Part shown: positions 51,838 through 61,729 of the stretch, one piece after another
Layout: each line of letters starts with the position of its first letter
Position numbering within the stretch: position 1 is the stretch's first letter
Source: Abiotrophia defectiva ATCC 49176
GTDB taxonomy: Bacteria > Bacillota > Bacilli > Lactobacillales > Aerococcaceae
Reading direction: 5' to 3'
Assembly (NCBI RefSeq): GCF_000160075.2
Contig: NZ_KI535340.1
Span: 339,220-403,219, forward strand
DNA length: 64,000 nucleotides
Program-made: the position numbers and the translations under genes
Notes under the pieces: generated by a model
Told to the model about the DNA's origin: nothing
The model's input: the letters and a program-made list of their open reading frames with translations, nothing else
The model's database searches: none

Positions 51838-54800
51838 ATGAAATTGACGAGTCAATTTATGCGTAAGTTCTACCATCTCTTGGCGGTAGTCCTTTTAATT
51901 ATGGGGACACTTCTACCAACTGTGGTTACTTATGCGCAAGAAGCCAGTGCTGAAGAGACCGCTACGACCCCTATCGTGGCACCTGTCAGCTCTGAAGAAA
52001 TCAAGCCGGAGGAGGTGACACCAAATCCAACTCCAACCAGTCCAACGCCAGCTGCTCCAGCTCAAGAAGAATCCAGTCAGGAATCAAGTAGTGAGTCTGG
52101 TTCGACTGGTCTTCGTTCCGCAGATGTTAATGGGGTCTTAAAAATGAGCCTCAACAACAACACGGGGACAGATGCTAAGTACACCACGAATTCCCACGTA
52201 GGGGAAGTGGCAGTCGATGGTTCAGGTCTCAATGATACTCTAGAGGGTGCCTATGTTGAGATTCGGGTCCCTGCTAAGTATGTGGAGACCATGGCAGCAA
52301 CGGCCGGTGGGGTGGCCAAGGCAGCTGGGGTTCTGACTCAAGATGGGGATAACTACCTCTTGACGGTGCCTCTTAACGCCATCGATCGGACAACCTCAGG
52401 GAGTTTCCCATTTAGTATTAAATTTAAGGATCGCTTAACACCAGATGGTTACAGTGTTCAACCTCGCGTGGCCATTCGCCAGGCAGACCGTCGTGTCATT
52501 GCAGGCCCATCTTCTGACTTGACCTTTAATGTCAAAGCAGATAAGCCACAATTGCAAAAATTAGTCAAAGGTAACACCTTAGATATGTTCGTCCAACAAG
52601 ACGTCTATGGTGGGGAGACTGATGGCGGGGACTACCTTAACAGTAAGGCCGCTGACGTACCATTCTACTTCTTCCTGTCACCACAAGGAATTACCAACCA
52701 AACTATTCAGGAATACCGAGCTAATCAAACCTACCGTTCCTATGAGACCATTGTCATCAAGGATACCCTTCCTACTTATGAAGGGGTGGGTGGCCAAACC
52801 TTAACCGCAACCTTTGACCCAGCTAAAAACCCAGGCTGGACTGATAATGGCGATGGGACAGTTTCTTATACGGTAACTAACCCTGACCCAGCTTCAGGTG
52901 GGGCTGAGACCACTCTGCGTAATGTGCGTCTGCGTTTGTCCTTCCCTAATGCTAAGTATAAAAATGGTAACAAACAAATCGTTCACAAGAACAATGTAGA
53001 ATTAACCATGACCCCCTACCAACAAGGACCATCGGAACCTGCTACTGTCTTGAATGATGATGTGCCATTTACCTTAACGAGTGAATTGGTGCCTGCCGGT
53101 ATGTTCCGTAAGATTGCCAATAATGCTAGCCGACTCCGCTTGCAGCCACAAGCCAACCATGTGGTGGAAGCCTTCTGGAGCTTAGCCTTCCGGAATACAT
53201 CCGCTCTGCCGGTAACGCAACTGGTTATGGAAGATACTCAATTGGATCCACGTATGTACCCATACAGCCTGACCGTGAGCGGGACCTTAAATATTCCGCT
53301 AGAGATTTACGGTGTTGGGGAGGATGGCAGTGAAACCTATATCGATACCCTATCGCGTACTAAGCGTTCTATTGAGAATATTGATGACCAAGCTTGGGGC
53401 CAAGTTCAAGAACAGGTTGCCAAGGTCCAAAGTGGGGAAATTAAAGATACCGAGGCCGTTGCCGCTACCCGTAAATACAAGGGGATTCGGATTAAGTTGC
53501 CTGCAGGTGAGAAACATATGCCAACTACAGGCTTCGCCTTGCAATACCGGACTCGTCTCTTAGACCCTTATAACACTAAGGCCCTAACAGACGAAAAGTT
53601 CTATAACAACACGGCTACTTTAGATGTGGCCTTGGAAACAGAGGACGGCTCAGAAGTAAGACCTAGACAGTTGACCTCATCAGCTCGTTTTATCGCGGAT
53701 AAACTAGAAGAGACGGTTCAATTCGACAAAACCACCAAAGTCAACCAAACAGGTACCTTAGGTGAGCAGGTTGTTTATCGTCTAGTCTTCTCTAACTTCG
53801 TTGTTTCGCCAGCCCGCGCTTACCGTAACGCCAAGTTTATTGATATCTTACCTCAAGGGGTAACCTTCAAGAGTGCTAGTGAAGAATTAGCAGCTGACAA
53901 GGGTAAGATTAAGAACGTTGAAGTAGTGGAAAACTATAACAATTCGGGTCGGACGGCTGTCATTATCGACTTAGGGACTATTCCAGCCTTCTCAGAGACA
54001 AAACCTAACTTCCCAATCTTAGTAGAAGGGACCATCAATGAAGGGGCCATTCCAAGTAAGATTCAGAATGCTAATAATAACGAAGATAACCATGCTTACT
54101 TCATTTCTGATGAATATGACCCACTCCCTGATGGCATCAAATCTACTTCTTTAGTAGATAATAAGTTCGGTATTCAAGTCAATGGTAAGACACCAGCTCA
54201 ATTAATCGGGGCTTCCTCAGTGACTACGGTTAACCTACCATCCGAAATTGCTTCTACTAAATACATTCGCCGCAAAGGGGAAAGCTTCCATACCAAACCA
54301 GTTATTACTGATTATGACGAAGCCTTCGACTATCGTCTGCAAACACGGAACTTCTCTGTTCTGCCAATGAGACACTTTGTCTTGTATGACCGCCTACCAT
54401 ATAGTGGGGATGTTAATACAAGTAAGTTCTCTAACCTCTTAACTGGCCCGCTAACAGTGCCAGAAAAATACACGGTTTACTATCATACCGCTGCTGACAT
54501 GACCAAGAATGCGGGTCAAGAAGTAGGGCGTGATGGCTGGATGACGGCTGATCAAGTCGCTGACTTTACCCAGGTAACAGCTATCAAGATTGTCTTAAAC
54601 CAAGGGGAAGTGGTAGAGCCGGGTGAAATCATCAACTTCAATGTACCAATGAAGGCACCTGCCTACACTAACGGCTACATTAACCGTGAGAAAGCAACTA
54701 ACTTCTTCTCAACCAACCGGGATGCCAATGACTTGACTAGCTTCGGGGATACCAATGCGGTTGTTAACCAATTACCACAGTATATTCCAGTTGCTAAGAA

Positions 54801-57800
54801 ATGGGTCAAAGAGAAAAACTTAGACCAAGTAGTCTTTGAACTCTTCCGTAAGAGTCAACCACGCGATGTTTTAGCAAGCATGACCCTGAACGAAGCCAAT
54901 GGCTGGAAGGGGATCTTCAAGCGTCTGGACAACGGCCAATTGTTAGATCCTAACGTGACTGACTACGATGTGCGTGAAGTATTGCCAGAACGTTATGCTT
55001 TGGACTACAATATCACTTCTTCTTATGATGCTACTAACCCTGGCTCAAATGAAGACGAGCATGTCTACGAGATTACCAATGAACGTAAGGTTCGTCCTTA
55101 CTATGTCGTTAAGAAGTGGGAAGACGATAATAACCGTCTAGGCAAACGGGTTCCAATCAAGGTTCAGCTCAAGCAAAACGGCCAAGACTACCGTGAGCCA
55201 CTTGATATCACGGAAGCGGACCGTTGGGAAATTACCATCCCAGACCTACCAATCATCACCAATGTTAAAGAGATTGAGTACAGCGCGGATGAGCTTAATG
55301 TACCAGCTGGTTACTATAAGGAAGTCGTATCTAACGGTAACACCACTACGATTACTAACAAATTACCTTTACCTACTGGGGAGAATGTGACCTCAGAAGG
55401 CATTCAAGGCGCTAGCCAAACCGGGACGCCTAACTTCACACCGGGGACCGTCACCATTGATGGTCAAGCAATTACGGTGGCGCTCAAGGCTAACAGCTAT
55501 CGCCTAGTGGTGGATGGCCAAGTAACGGAAGCCACTTCAACACCTGCTTTGAAAAATGGCCAACAAGTCGGGACCTACACACTTGATCAAGCAACAGGTC
55601 AAGTAACCTTCCAACCTAATAAGGACTTTACAGGTCAACCAGACCCAGTCACGGTTCAGGTTGAAGACGAACATGGCACGCCAGCGACTGCGACCTACAC
55701 GCCAAATGTTTTAGGGACACAGCCTACAGGGCAAGATGTCACTTCACAAGGCATTCAAGGTGCTAGCCAAACCGGCACGCCAAGCTTTACACCTGGTAAA
55801 GTTACCATTGGGGGTAAAGAGGTAGAAGTGCCACTTAAGGCTGATAGCTACCGTCTAGTAGTCAATGGGAAAGCCATTGACGGGACTTCAACGCCAGCTC
55901 TTAGCGGAGGTGTGGAAGTCGGGACTTACACCTTAGACCAATCGACGGGTCAAGTGACCTTCCAACCTAAGAAAGACTTCGTTGGCACACCAGATCCAGT
56001 GACTGTTCAAGTCAGCGATACCAATGACAAGACAGCTACTGCAACTTACACACCAACAGTCGTCGGGACCAAGCCAAGTGGTCAAGACAAGGAGACCCAA
56101 GATATTCAAGGCAAGACTCAAAGCACTACCTTGACCTTTACTCCAGGGACTGCCAATGTTGGGGGAACTGACTATACAGTGCCACTTAAGGACAATAGCC
56201 TACGCTTTGTAGTAGATGGTGCAGTAAGCCAAGAAACCCAAATCGATGCCAAAGATGCAGCTGGTAAGGTAATCGGACGCTACACACTTGATCCAGCAAG
56301 TGGTCAAGTCACTTTTGAACCTAACAAGGACTTTGTCGGAACCGCAGCACCTGCTATCGTGCGTGCTTGGGATAAGAACGACATGACGGCTGATGCTAGC
56401 TACACGCCTACTGTTGTAGGTGTTGTGCCAAACGGCAGCACCAAGGAAACCACTCACGTTCAAGGTCATGAGCAATCAGGCTTGGTAGAATTTACACCGG
56501 GTAATGAGCAAGTGCCAATGGACGACCAAGTGGATGCAGTCTTTGACAATGGTGAGAAAGAAATCACCATTCCTAAAGAAGGGACCTACCGTGTTGCCAA
56601 AGACGGGACCGTCACCTTCACCCCAGAAAAAACCTTTGTCGGTGACGGCACCGGCGTGACCGTTGTCCGTGTCGACAAGAATGGCACCAAAGCACGTGGC
56701 AAGTACATTCCACATGTCCTAGCCGTTAAACCAAGTGCACAGGATGCTGAAACAACTGATATCCAAGGTAAAGAACAAGTAGGACAATTAACCTTTACCC
56801 CAGGGACGACCGCAGTAGATGGCCAAGATTATACTGTGCCGATGGCGGCAAACTCTCTCCAATTCTTGGTAGATGGCCAGGCTTCAACTGAAACGACCAT
56901 CCCTGCCAAAGATGCTAACGGTAAGGAAATCGGGACCTACACGCTCAACCAAAATGGTCAGGTAACCTTCCAACCTAACAAGGACTTTGTAGGTGACCCA
57001 GTACCAGTTCAAGTTCAAGCCAAAGACGAGAACGGCACGCCTGTTGTGGCTACTTACACGCCACATGTAACGGGCGTAAAACCAGTAGGTGTTCCCGCAA
57101 CTTCAACTGGTATTCGTGGCGCTAGCCAAAGCAAGCAAGTAACCTTCCAACCAGGCCATGCAGATGTGCCAATGGATGATCAGGTGCCTGCTAAATTGAA
57201 GGATGCTCAAGGTCAATTGGTCGAAAGCCTCAAGGTAGACAACCAAGGGACTTACACAGTAGCAGCTGATGGCACGGTTACCTTCGTTCCTGAAAAGAAC
57301 TTTGTAGGGCCAGCCCAAGCGGTAACCGTTGTCCGTGTGGATAAGAACGGCACGCCAGCTGAAGCGACCTACACCCCAACGGTTGTCGATGCGACGCCAA
57401 CTTCAACCAATGCTGAAACTACTGATGTACAAGGTCAAGTCCAAGAAGGGACTGTAAGCTTCGCACCAGGCCAAGCACAAATTGACGGCCAAGCTGTCAC
57501 GGTGCCACTGGTAGAGAACAGCCTAGTCTTTGTAGTTGATGGTCAAGTGGTTCAAGAAAAAGAAATTGATGCCAAGGATACGGATGGCAAAACCATCGGG
57601 ACCTACAAGCTCAACTCTGAAACAGGTCAAGTGACCTTCACGCCGCATAAGGATTATGTTGGCACCCCAGTTCCAGCTACCATCCAAGCGCACGACACTA
57701 ATGATGTGACAGTCACCGCCACTTATCAACCTCATGTAACGGGCGTGACGCCTTCTGGTAAGGACGTTAGCTCAAGTGGCCTCCAAGGGGCTAGCCAAAC

Positions 57801-60800
57801 TGGTCAACCTGTCTTTACGCCAGGGGATACCAAGGTGCCAATCACCATTAATGATGAGCAACCTGCACAATTCTTTGTAGGTGGCCAAGCAGTGACTGAA
57901 ACCAGCCTGCCAGCTATGCAAAATGGCGTGGAAGTCGGGACCTACACCTTAGATCCTAAGACAGGTCAAGTAACCTTCCAACCTAAAGCTGATTTCGTAG
58001 GGACACCAGATCCTGTGACAGTTCAAGTTAAGGATGCCAACGGGACTCCAGCAAAGGCTAACTACACGCCAACTGTCTTACCAACTAGCCGTCAAGGCCT
58101 TGACAAGGTAAGTCAAGATATCCAAGGTAAGGCTCAAACTGGCCAACCAGAATTCACCTATAATCCAGACCCTAACAATGGTGGGGCGGATCAAGCCATT
58201 CAAGTTTCTGCGCAAAACCCAGCTAAATTCGTGGTAGATGGTGCGGTTACAGACGCTAACCAAATCGATGCCAAGGATAAAGATGGCAAGGTTATCGGGA
58301 CCTATACACTCACTCCTGAGACAGGCCTGATTACCTTCCAACCTAACAAGGACTTTGTCGGGACAGCTCAACCAGCTACCATCCAAGTACTAGACCCTAA
58401 CGGGGTAGCCGTTTCTGCTACCTACACGCCAACCGTGACACCTGTCACGCCAACCGGAACTGGCGTCACTTCAGAAGGCTTGCAAGGTCAAGCTCAAACA
58501 GGTACGCCAAGCTTTGAAGCAGGACATGCAGATGTGCCAATCACCATTAATGATGAGCAACCTGCTCGCTTAGTAGATCCTGCAACAGGCCAAGCAGTCA
58601 ATGAGACTAGCTTACCAGCTGTCAAAGACGGCAAGACCGTCGGGACCTACACCATTGATCCTAAGACTGGGACCGTCACCTTCCAACCTAACAAGGACTT
58701 TGTCGGCACCCCAGAACCAATCCAAGTTGAGGTCAAAGATGCTAACGGCACACCAGCCAAGGCAAGCTACACCCCAACCGTCACTGCCGTTGTACCACGT
58801 GGTGACAATCAAACTACAACCGACATTCAAGGGAAGACCCAATCTGCTACCCTCGTCTTTACACCAGGATCAGATAAGGTACCAATGGATGACACGGTTG
58901 ACGCTAGATTCGAAGATGGTTCTACTGAGAAGAAGGTAGAAGGGCAAGGGACTTACACGGTTGCCAAAGATGGCACAGTAACCTTCGTCCCTGAAAAATC
59001 CTTCGTCGGGACAGCCACACCAGTTACGGTTAAACGCCAAGACGTCAACGGGACGGTAGCTACTGCTACTTACACCCCAATCGTTACGGCGGTAACGCCA
59101 AGTGGTAGTCCAGCAACTTCAAGTGGTTTGCAAGGGGCAAGTCAAACAGGCACCCCAAGCTTCACGCCAGGCCACCCTGATGTACCAATCAAGATTGATG
59201 CAGATCAACCAGCTCAATTTGTAGTAGCAGGGAAAGCAGTGACTGAAACTAGCATTCCAGCGACTAAGGACGGCCAAGAAATCGGGACCTACACCTTAGA
59301 TCCACTGACTGGCACGGTCACCTTCCAACCTAAGAAAGACTTCGTAGGAGTTCCAGATCCAGTTACCGTTCAAGCCAAAGACGCGAACGGTACCCCTGCG
59401 ACTGCTACTTATACGCCAAGTGTAACGGCCGTAACGCCAAGTGGTAACCAGGTAGAAAGCTATGGCCTCAAGGGTCAAACCCAAACTGGTCAACCAAGCT
59501 TCACCCCTGGTCACGATAGCGTCCCAATGGATGATAGTGTGCCAGCTACCTTCAGCAATGGTCAAAATCAATTGACAGTTGCTGGCCAAGGAACTTACAC
59601 CCTATCACCAGAAGGTCTGATTACTTTCACACCAGAAGCTGACTTTGTCGGGACTGCTGATCCAGTGACCATCATCCGTCGCGATGTCAACGGGACTCCA
59701 GCAGAAGGTAAGTATGTGCCACATGTCTTAGACCTAGTAGCAGAAAATGCGACTTCTGAAGACATCCAAGGTAAGGTACAAACTGGCAAGCCAAGTGCCA
59801 AAGATCAAACGACAGGAAAGGCGCTGACACCAAGTGCTGAGCGACCAGCTCGTTTATTAGATCCAGCAACTCAAGAGCCAGTAGCCAATGATCAATTAGA
59901 GGCTAAGGATGCTGACGGTAAGGTAGTTGGGACCTATGTCTTAGATCGCCTAACTGGTCAAGTTACCTTTACACCGAATAAGGACTTTGTTGGAACTCCT
60001 CTTCCAGCTCAGGTTCAATTTACTAATGACCAAGACCTTGCAGTTGTTGCCACTTACACACCTACTGTGACACCTGTAACGCCAACTGGTAACCAAGTTG
60101 AGTCATATGGCAACAAGGGCCAAGTCCAAACAGGTAAGCCAAGCTTTACGCCTGGTCACGACCAAGTGCCAATTGATCCAGCTGTCGCGCCAACTTTCGA
60201 AGATGGCAGCAAGAAGTTGACAGTGAAGGACCAAGGTACTTATGAAGTAGCCAACGACGGGACCATTAGCTTCACACCAGAAGCTAACTTCGTCGGCACA
60301 GCAAGTCCAGTTGTCATCGTCCGTGTGGATACTAACGGCACTCCAGCCAAAGGGACTTACACACCGCATGTCTTAGATATCCTACCAGTTGACGCTGAAT
60401 CTGAAGATGTGCAAGGCAAGGCTCAAACTGGTCAGCTAGGAGCTAGAGATCAAGCCAGCGGCCAAGTTATCACGCCAAGTGCTAGCCAACCAGCCCGCCT
60501 AGTAGATCCAGCAACTCAAGCACCAACCGATGCAAGCTCTGTGCCAGCTCTGGATGCAGATGGCAAGCAAATTGGGACTTACACTGTGGATCCATTAACC
60601 GGCCTCGTGACCTTCCAACCAAATGAGGACTTTGTGGGTAAACCACAAGCTGCTCAGGTAGTCTTCCAACATGAATCTGGTATTAGCGTGACTGCACGTT
60701 ACCAACCAAATGTTAAGGCTAAGGAAGAGTCAAGCGAGTCTAGCTCAGAAAGCTCAAGCGAAACTTCAAGCGAGTCGAGTGCTTTAAGCTCAAGCGCGAC

Positions 60801-61023
60801 TTCAAATGATCCAGCTTCAAGTCAAGAATCAAGCGATCCGGATGCTAGTCAATCCAACGAACATTCTGGCGGCAATGGTTCTCAAGGCCAAAATAACCGT
60901 CCAGGTGGACGTCAATTGCCTAAGACCGGTGAGAGCGGCAGCTTCTTCTGGTTAGCTACCAGCCTCATGGGCTTAGCCATGGCCATTGTAGGCTTAGATC
61001 GCAAGGTCAAAGCTAAGAATTAA
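51838..61023 (+). CDS. Giant LPxTG cell-wall-anchored surface protein with CshA-like repeats
   Basis: 3061 aa from the ATG at 51838 (GAAAGGAAGG upstream; an earlier in-frame ATG overlaps the -10). Signal peptide 1-33 (cleavage after TYA), Ser/Glu/Pro/Thr-rich linker to about 105, a non-repetitive region (about 105-980) rich in beta-strand pattern that may hold the adhesive domain, two Cna-B-like modules (about 980-1180; YIPVAKKWV and YYVVKKWED starts), then 16 repeats of ~100-120 aa (1180-2960). A Ser/Glu-rich stalk and the sorting signal LPKTGE (3027-3032) follow with a hydrophobic helix and KVKAKN tail. Repeat style (GTYTLD...GQVTFQPNKDFVG...ATYTPxV) is that of CshA fibril proteins of oral streptococci. 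Predicted sortase A substrate that builds a long fibril for adhesion. Confidence 0.92.
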   Translation: MKLTSQFMRKFYHLLAVVLLIMGTLLPTVVTYAQEASAEETATTPIVAPVSSEEIKPEEVTPNPTPTSPTPAAPAQEESSQESSSESGSTGLRSADVNGVLKMSLNNNTGTDAKYTTNSHVGEVAVDGSGLNDTLEGAYVEIRVPAKYVETMAATAGGVAKAAGVLTQDGDNYLLTVPLNAIDRTTSGSFPFSIKFKDRLTPDGYSVQPRVAIRQADRRVIAGPSSDLTFNVKADKPQLQKLVKGNTLDMFVQQDVYGGETDGGDYLNSKAADVPFYFFLSPQGITNQTIQEYRANQTYRSYETIVIKDTLPTYEGVGGQTLTATFDPAKNPGWTDNGDGTVSYTVTNPDPASGGAETTLRNVRLRLSFPNAKYKNGNKQIVHKNNVELTMTPYQQGPSEPATVLNDDVPFTLTSELVPAGMFRKIANNASRLRLQPQANHVVEAFWSLAFRNTSALPVTQLVMEDTQLDPRMYPYSLTVSGTLNIPLEIYGVGEDGSETYIDTLSRTKRSIENIDDQAWGQVQEQVAKVQSGEIKDTEAVAATRKYKGIRIKLPAGEKHMPTTGFALQYRTRLLDPYNTKALTDEKFYNNTATLDVALETEDGSEVRPRQLTSSARFIADKLEETVQFDKTTKVNQTGTLGEQVVYRLVFSNFVVSPARAYRNAKFIDILPQGVTFKSASEELAADKGKIKNVEVVENYNNSGRTAVIIDLGTIPAFSETKPNFPILVEGTINEGAIPSKIQNANNNEDNHAYFISDEYDPLPDGIKSTSLVDNKFGIQVNGKTPAQLIGASSVTTVNLPSEIASTKYIRRKGESFHTKPVITDYDEAFDYRLQTRNFSVLPMRHFVLYDRLPYSGDVNTSKFSNLLTGPLTVPEKYTVYYHTAADMTKNAGQEVGRDGWMTADQVADFTQVTAIKIVLNQGEVVEPGEIINFNVPMKAPAYTNGYINREKATNFFSTNRDANDLTSFGDTNAVVNQLPQYIPVAKKWVKEKNLDQVVFELFRKSQPRDVLASMTLNEANGWKGIFKRLDNGQLLDPNVTDYDVREVLPERYALDYNITSSYDATNPGSNEDEHVYEITNERKVRPYYVVKKWEDDNNRLGKRVPIKVQLKQNGQDYREPLDITEADRWEITIPDLPIITNVKEIEYSADELNVPAGYYKEVVSNGNTTTITNKLPLPTGENVTSEGIQGASQTGTPNFTPGTVTIDGQAITVALKANSYRLVVDGQVTEATSTPALKNGQQVGTYTLDQATGQVTFQPNKDFTGQPDPVTVQVEDEHGTPATATYTPNVLGTQPTGQDVTSQGIQGASQTGTPSFTPGKVTIGGKEVEVPLKADSYRLVVNGKAIDGTSTPALSGGVEVGTYTLDQSTGQVTFQPKKDFVGTPDPVTVQVSDTNDKTATATYTPTVVGTKPSGQDKETQDIQGKTQSTTLTFTPGTANVGGTDYTVPLKDNSLRFVVDGAVSQETQIDAKDAAGKVIGRYTLDPASGQVTFEPNKDFVGTAAPAIVRAWDKNDMTADASYTPTVVGVVPNGSTKETTHVQGHEQSGLVEFTPGNEQVPMDDQVDAVFDNGEKEITIPKEGTYRVAKDGTVTFTPEKTFVGDGTGVTVVRVDKNGTKARGKYIPHVLAVKPSAQDAETTDIQGKEQVGQLTFTPGTTAVDGQDYTVPMAANSLQFLVDGQASTETTIPAKDANGKEIGTYTLNQNGQVTFQPNKDFVGDPVPVQVQAKDENGTPVVATYTPHVTGVKPVGVPATSTGIRGASQSKQVTFQPGHADVPMDDQVPAKLKDAQGQLVESLKVDNQGTYTVAADGTVTFVPEKNFVGPAQAVTVVRVDKNGTPAEATYTPTVVDATPTSTNAETTDVQGQVQEGTVSFAPGQAQIDGQAVTVPLVENSLVFVVDGQVVQEKEIDAKDTDGKTIGTYKLNSETGQVTFTPHKDYVGTPVPATIQAHDTNDVTVTATYQPHVTGVTPSGKDVSSSGLQGASQTGQPVFTPGDTKVPITINDEQPAQFFVGGQAVTETSLPAMQNGVEVGTYTLDPKTGQVTFQPKADFVGTPDPVTVQVKDANGTPAKANYTPTVLPTSRQGLDKVSQDIQGKAQTGQPEFTYNPDPNNGGADQAIQVSAQNPAKFVVDGAVTDANQIDAKDKDGKVIGTYTLTPETGLITFQPNKDFVGTAQPATIQVLDPNGVAVSATYTPTVTPVTPTGTGVTSEGLQGQAQTGTPSFEAGHADVPITINDEQPARLVDPATGQAVNETSLPAVKDGKTVGTYTIDPKTGTVTFQPNKDFVGTPEPIQVEVKDANGTPAKASYTPTVTAVVPRGDNQTTTDIQGKTQSATLVFTPGSDKVPMDDTVDARFEDGSTEKKVEGQGTYTVAKDGTVTFVPEKSFVGTATPVTVKRQDVNGTVATATYTPIVTAVTPSGSPATSSGLQGASQTGTPSFTPGHPDVPIKIDADQPAQFVVAGKAVTETSIPATKDGQEIGTYTLDPLTGTVTFQPKKDFVGVPDPVTVQAKDANGTPATATYTPSVTAVTPSGNQVESYGLKGQTQTGQPSFTPGHDSVPMDDSVPATFSNGQNQLTVAGQGTYTLSPEGLITFTPEADFVGTADPVTIIRRDVNGTPAEGKYVPHVLDLVAENATSEDIQGKVQTGKPSAKDQTTGKALTPSAERPARLLDPATQEPVANDQLEAKDADGKVVGTYVLDRLTGQVTFTPNKDFVGTPLPAQVQFTNDQDLAVVATYTPTVTPVTPTGNQVESYGNKGQVQTGKPSFTPGHDQVPIDPAVAPTFEDGSKKLTVKDQGTYEVANDGTISFTPEANFVGTASPVVIVRVDTNGTPAKGTYTPHVLDILPVDAESEDVQGKAQTGQLGARDQASGQVITPSASQPARLVDPATQAPTDASSVPALDADGKQIGTYTVDPLTGLVTFQPNEDFVGKPQAAQVVFQHESGISVTARYQPNVKAKEESSESSSESSSETSSESSALSSSATSNDPASSQESSDPDASQSNEHSGGNGSQGQNNRPGGRQLPKTGESGSFFWLATSLMGLAMAIVGLDRKVKAKN
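55375..60720 (+). repeat. 16 tandem CshA-type repeats inside the surface protein gene
   Basis: Sixteen units of roughly 300-360 nt, counted from the recurring TYTPxV ends. Two kinds occur. Type A has TxPAxxxGxxVGTYTLDxxTGQVTF; type B has VPMDDxVxAxF and GTYTVAxDGTVTFxPE, and pairs with a xRxDxNGT strand. By eye the order is A A A B A B A A A A B A B A B A, where A includes variants with PITINDEQPA or DPATQ inserts. Units are diverged at the DNA level, so they are old duplications. Confidence 0.85.
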
Positions 61024-61055
61024 AGACTTCCACTAGGAAGCAAGCCATAAAATAG

Positions 61056-61097
61056 GCGAGCCCCTTTCCTGAATAGCAGGAAAGGGGCTCGCTTTTT
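61056..61097 (+). terminator. Terminator of the surface protein gene
   Basis: GCGAGCCCCTTTCCTG / CAGGAAAGGGGCTCGC perfect 16-bp stem, 5-nt loop, TTTTT. Confidence 0.95.
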
Positions 61098-61104
61098 CTT
61101 ATTC

Positions 61105-61129
61105 AAAATAAAAAGCCCCTGAGGGGCTT
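61105..61129 (-). terminator. Terminator of the phosphatase-patatin operon
   Basis: AAGCCCC / GGGGCTT with a 3-nt loop; on the minus strand it is followed by TTTATTTT. Confidence 0.8.
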
Positions 61130-61233
61130 GCTGGGCAATCAACCGATGCTAGGGTGGTTCTGTCGGCTTACAGAGACACGGCTAGGGGATTGACTGAACA
61201 GGCAAGCTTGTCAGGAGGCCTTAAGTTCAGAAA

Positions 61234-61716
61234 TTAAATCGTAGGGGCTTCTTCGTTAAACTGATAACGTTTTTGTAAGAAAGCCAAGAGAGCTTGGCAG
61301 CCACGATAGATTTCAGTGTAAGCAGTATCGAAGTCTTCGGTATACCAGGGATCCGCAATTTGGGTATCTTCCCCTGCATAGTGCAAGAGCATATTGACTT
61401 CACCACTTGGGCGAGCGCCAATCAGATAATTGATAGCCCGAATATTGGGTTCGTCCATACCGATAATGTAATCAGCTTTGATATCTTCGAGATTGAGCTG
61501 ACGCGCGACATGCTTTGGAATCGGAATACCGGCAGCTTTGAGGCGCTCTTGAGCACCTTCATGCATGGGTTTACCAATTTCCCAAGGGCTGGTCGCGGCG
61601 GAATCGATTGCTATTTTGTCGCTCAGACCTGCCTCCGCCACTAAATGGCTGAAGATAGCCTCTGCCATTGGTGAACGGCAGATGTTGCCCAAGCAAACAA
61701 ATATAACTTTAACCAT
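61234..61716 (-). CDS. Low-molecular-weight protein tyrosine phosphatase
   Basis: 160 aa. Active site VCLGNICRS (C8, R14) and general acid Asp in DPWYTEDF. It removes phosphate from Tyr (or Arg) residues. It is the second gene of a two-gene minus-strand unit, 13 nt after the patatin gene. No tyrosine kinase or capsule genes are near. Confidence 0.93.
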   Translation of the reverse strand: MVKVIFVCLGNICRSPMAEAIFSHLVAEAGLSDKIAIDSAATSPWEIGKPMHEGAQERLKAAGIPIPKHVARQLNLEDIKADYIIGMDEPNIRAINYLIGARPSGEVNMLLHYAGEDTQIADPWYTEDFDTAYTEIYRGCQALLAFLQKRYQFNEEAPTI

Positions 61717-61729
61717 AAATATCTCCTTT

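Noticed and set aside
55933-60369. Minus-strand frames repeated across the surface protein repeats
   Set aside because: They recur with the repeat period and mirror the coding strand; no start signals.
55375-60720. Possible CRISPR array or satellite repeat
   Set aside because: The period is about 330 nt, diverged and strictly in-frame; it is a protein repeat, not a CRISPR array.
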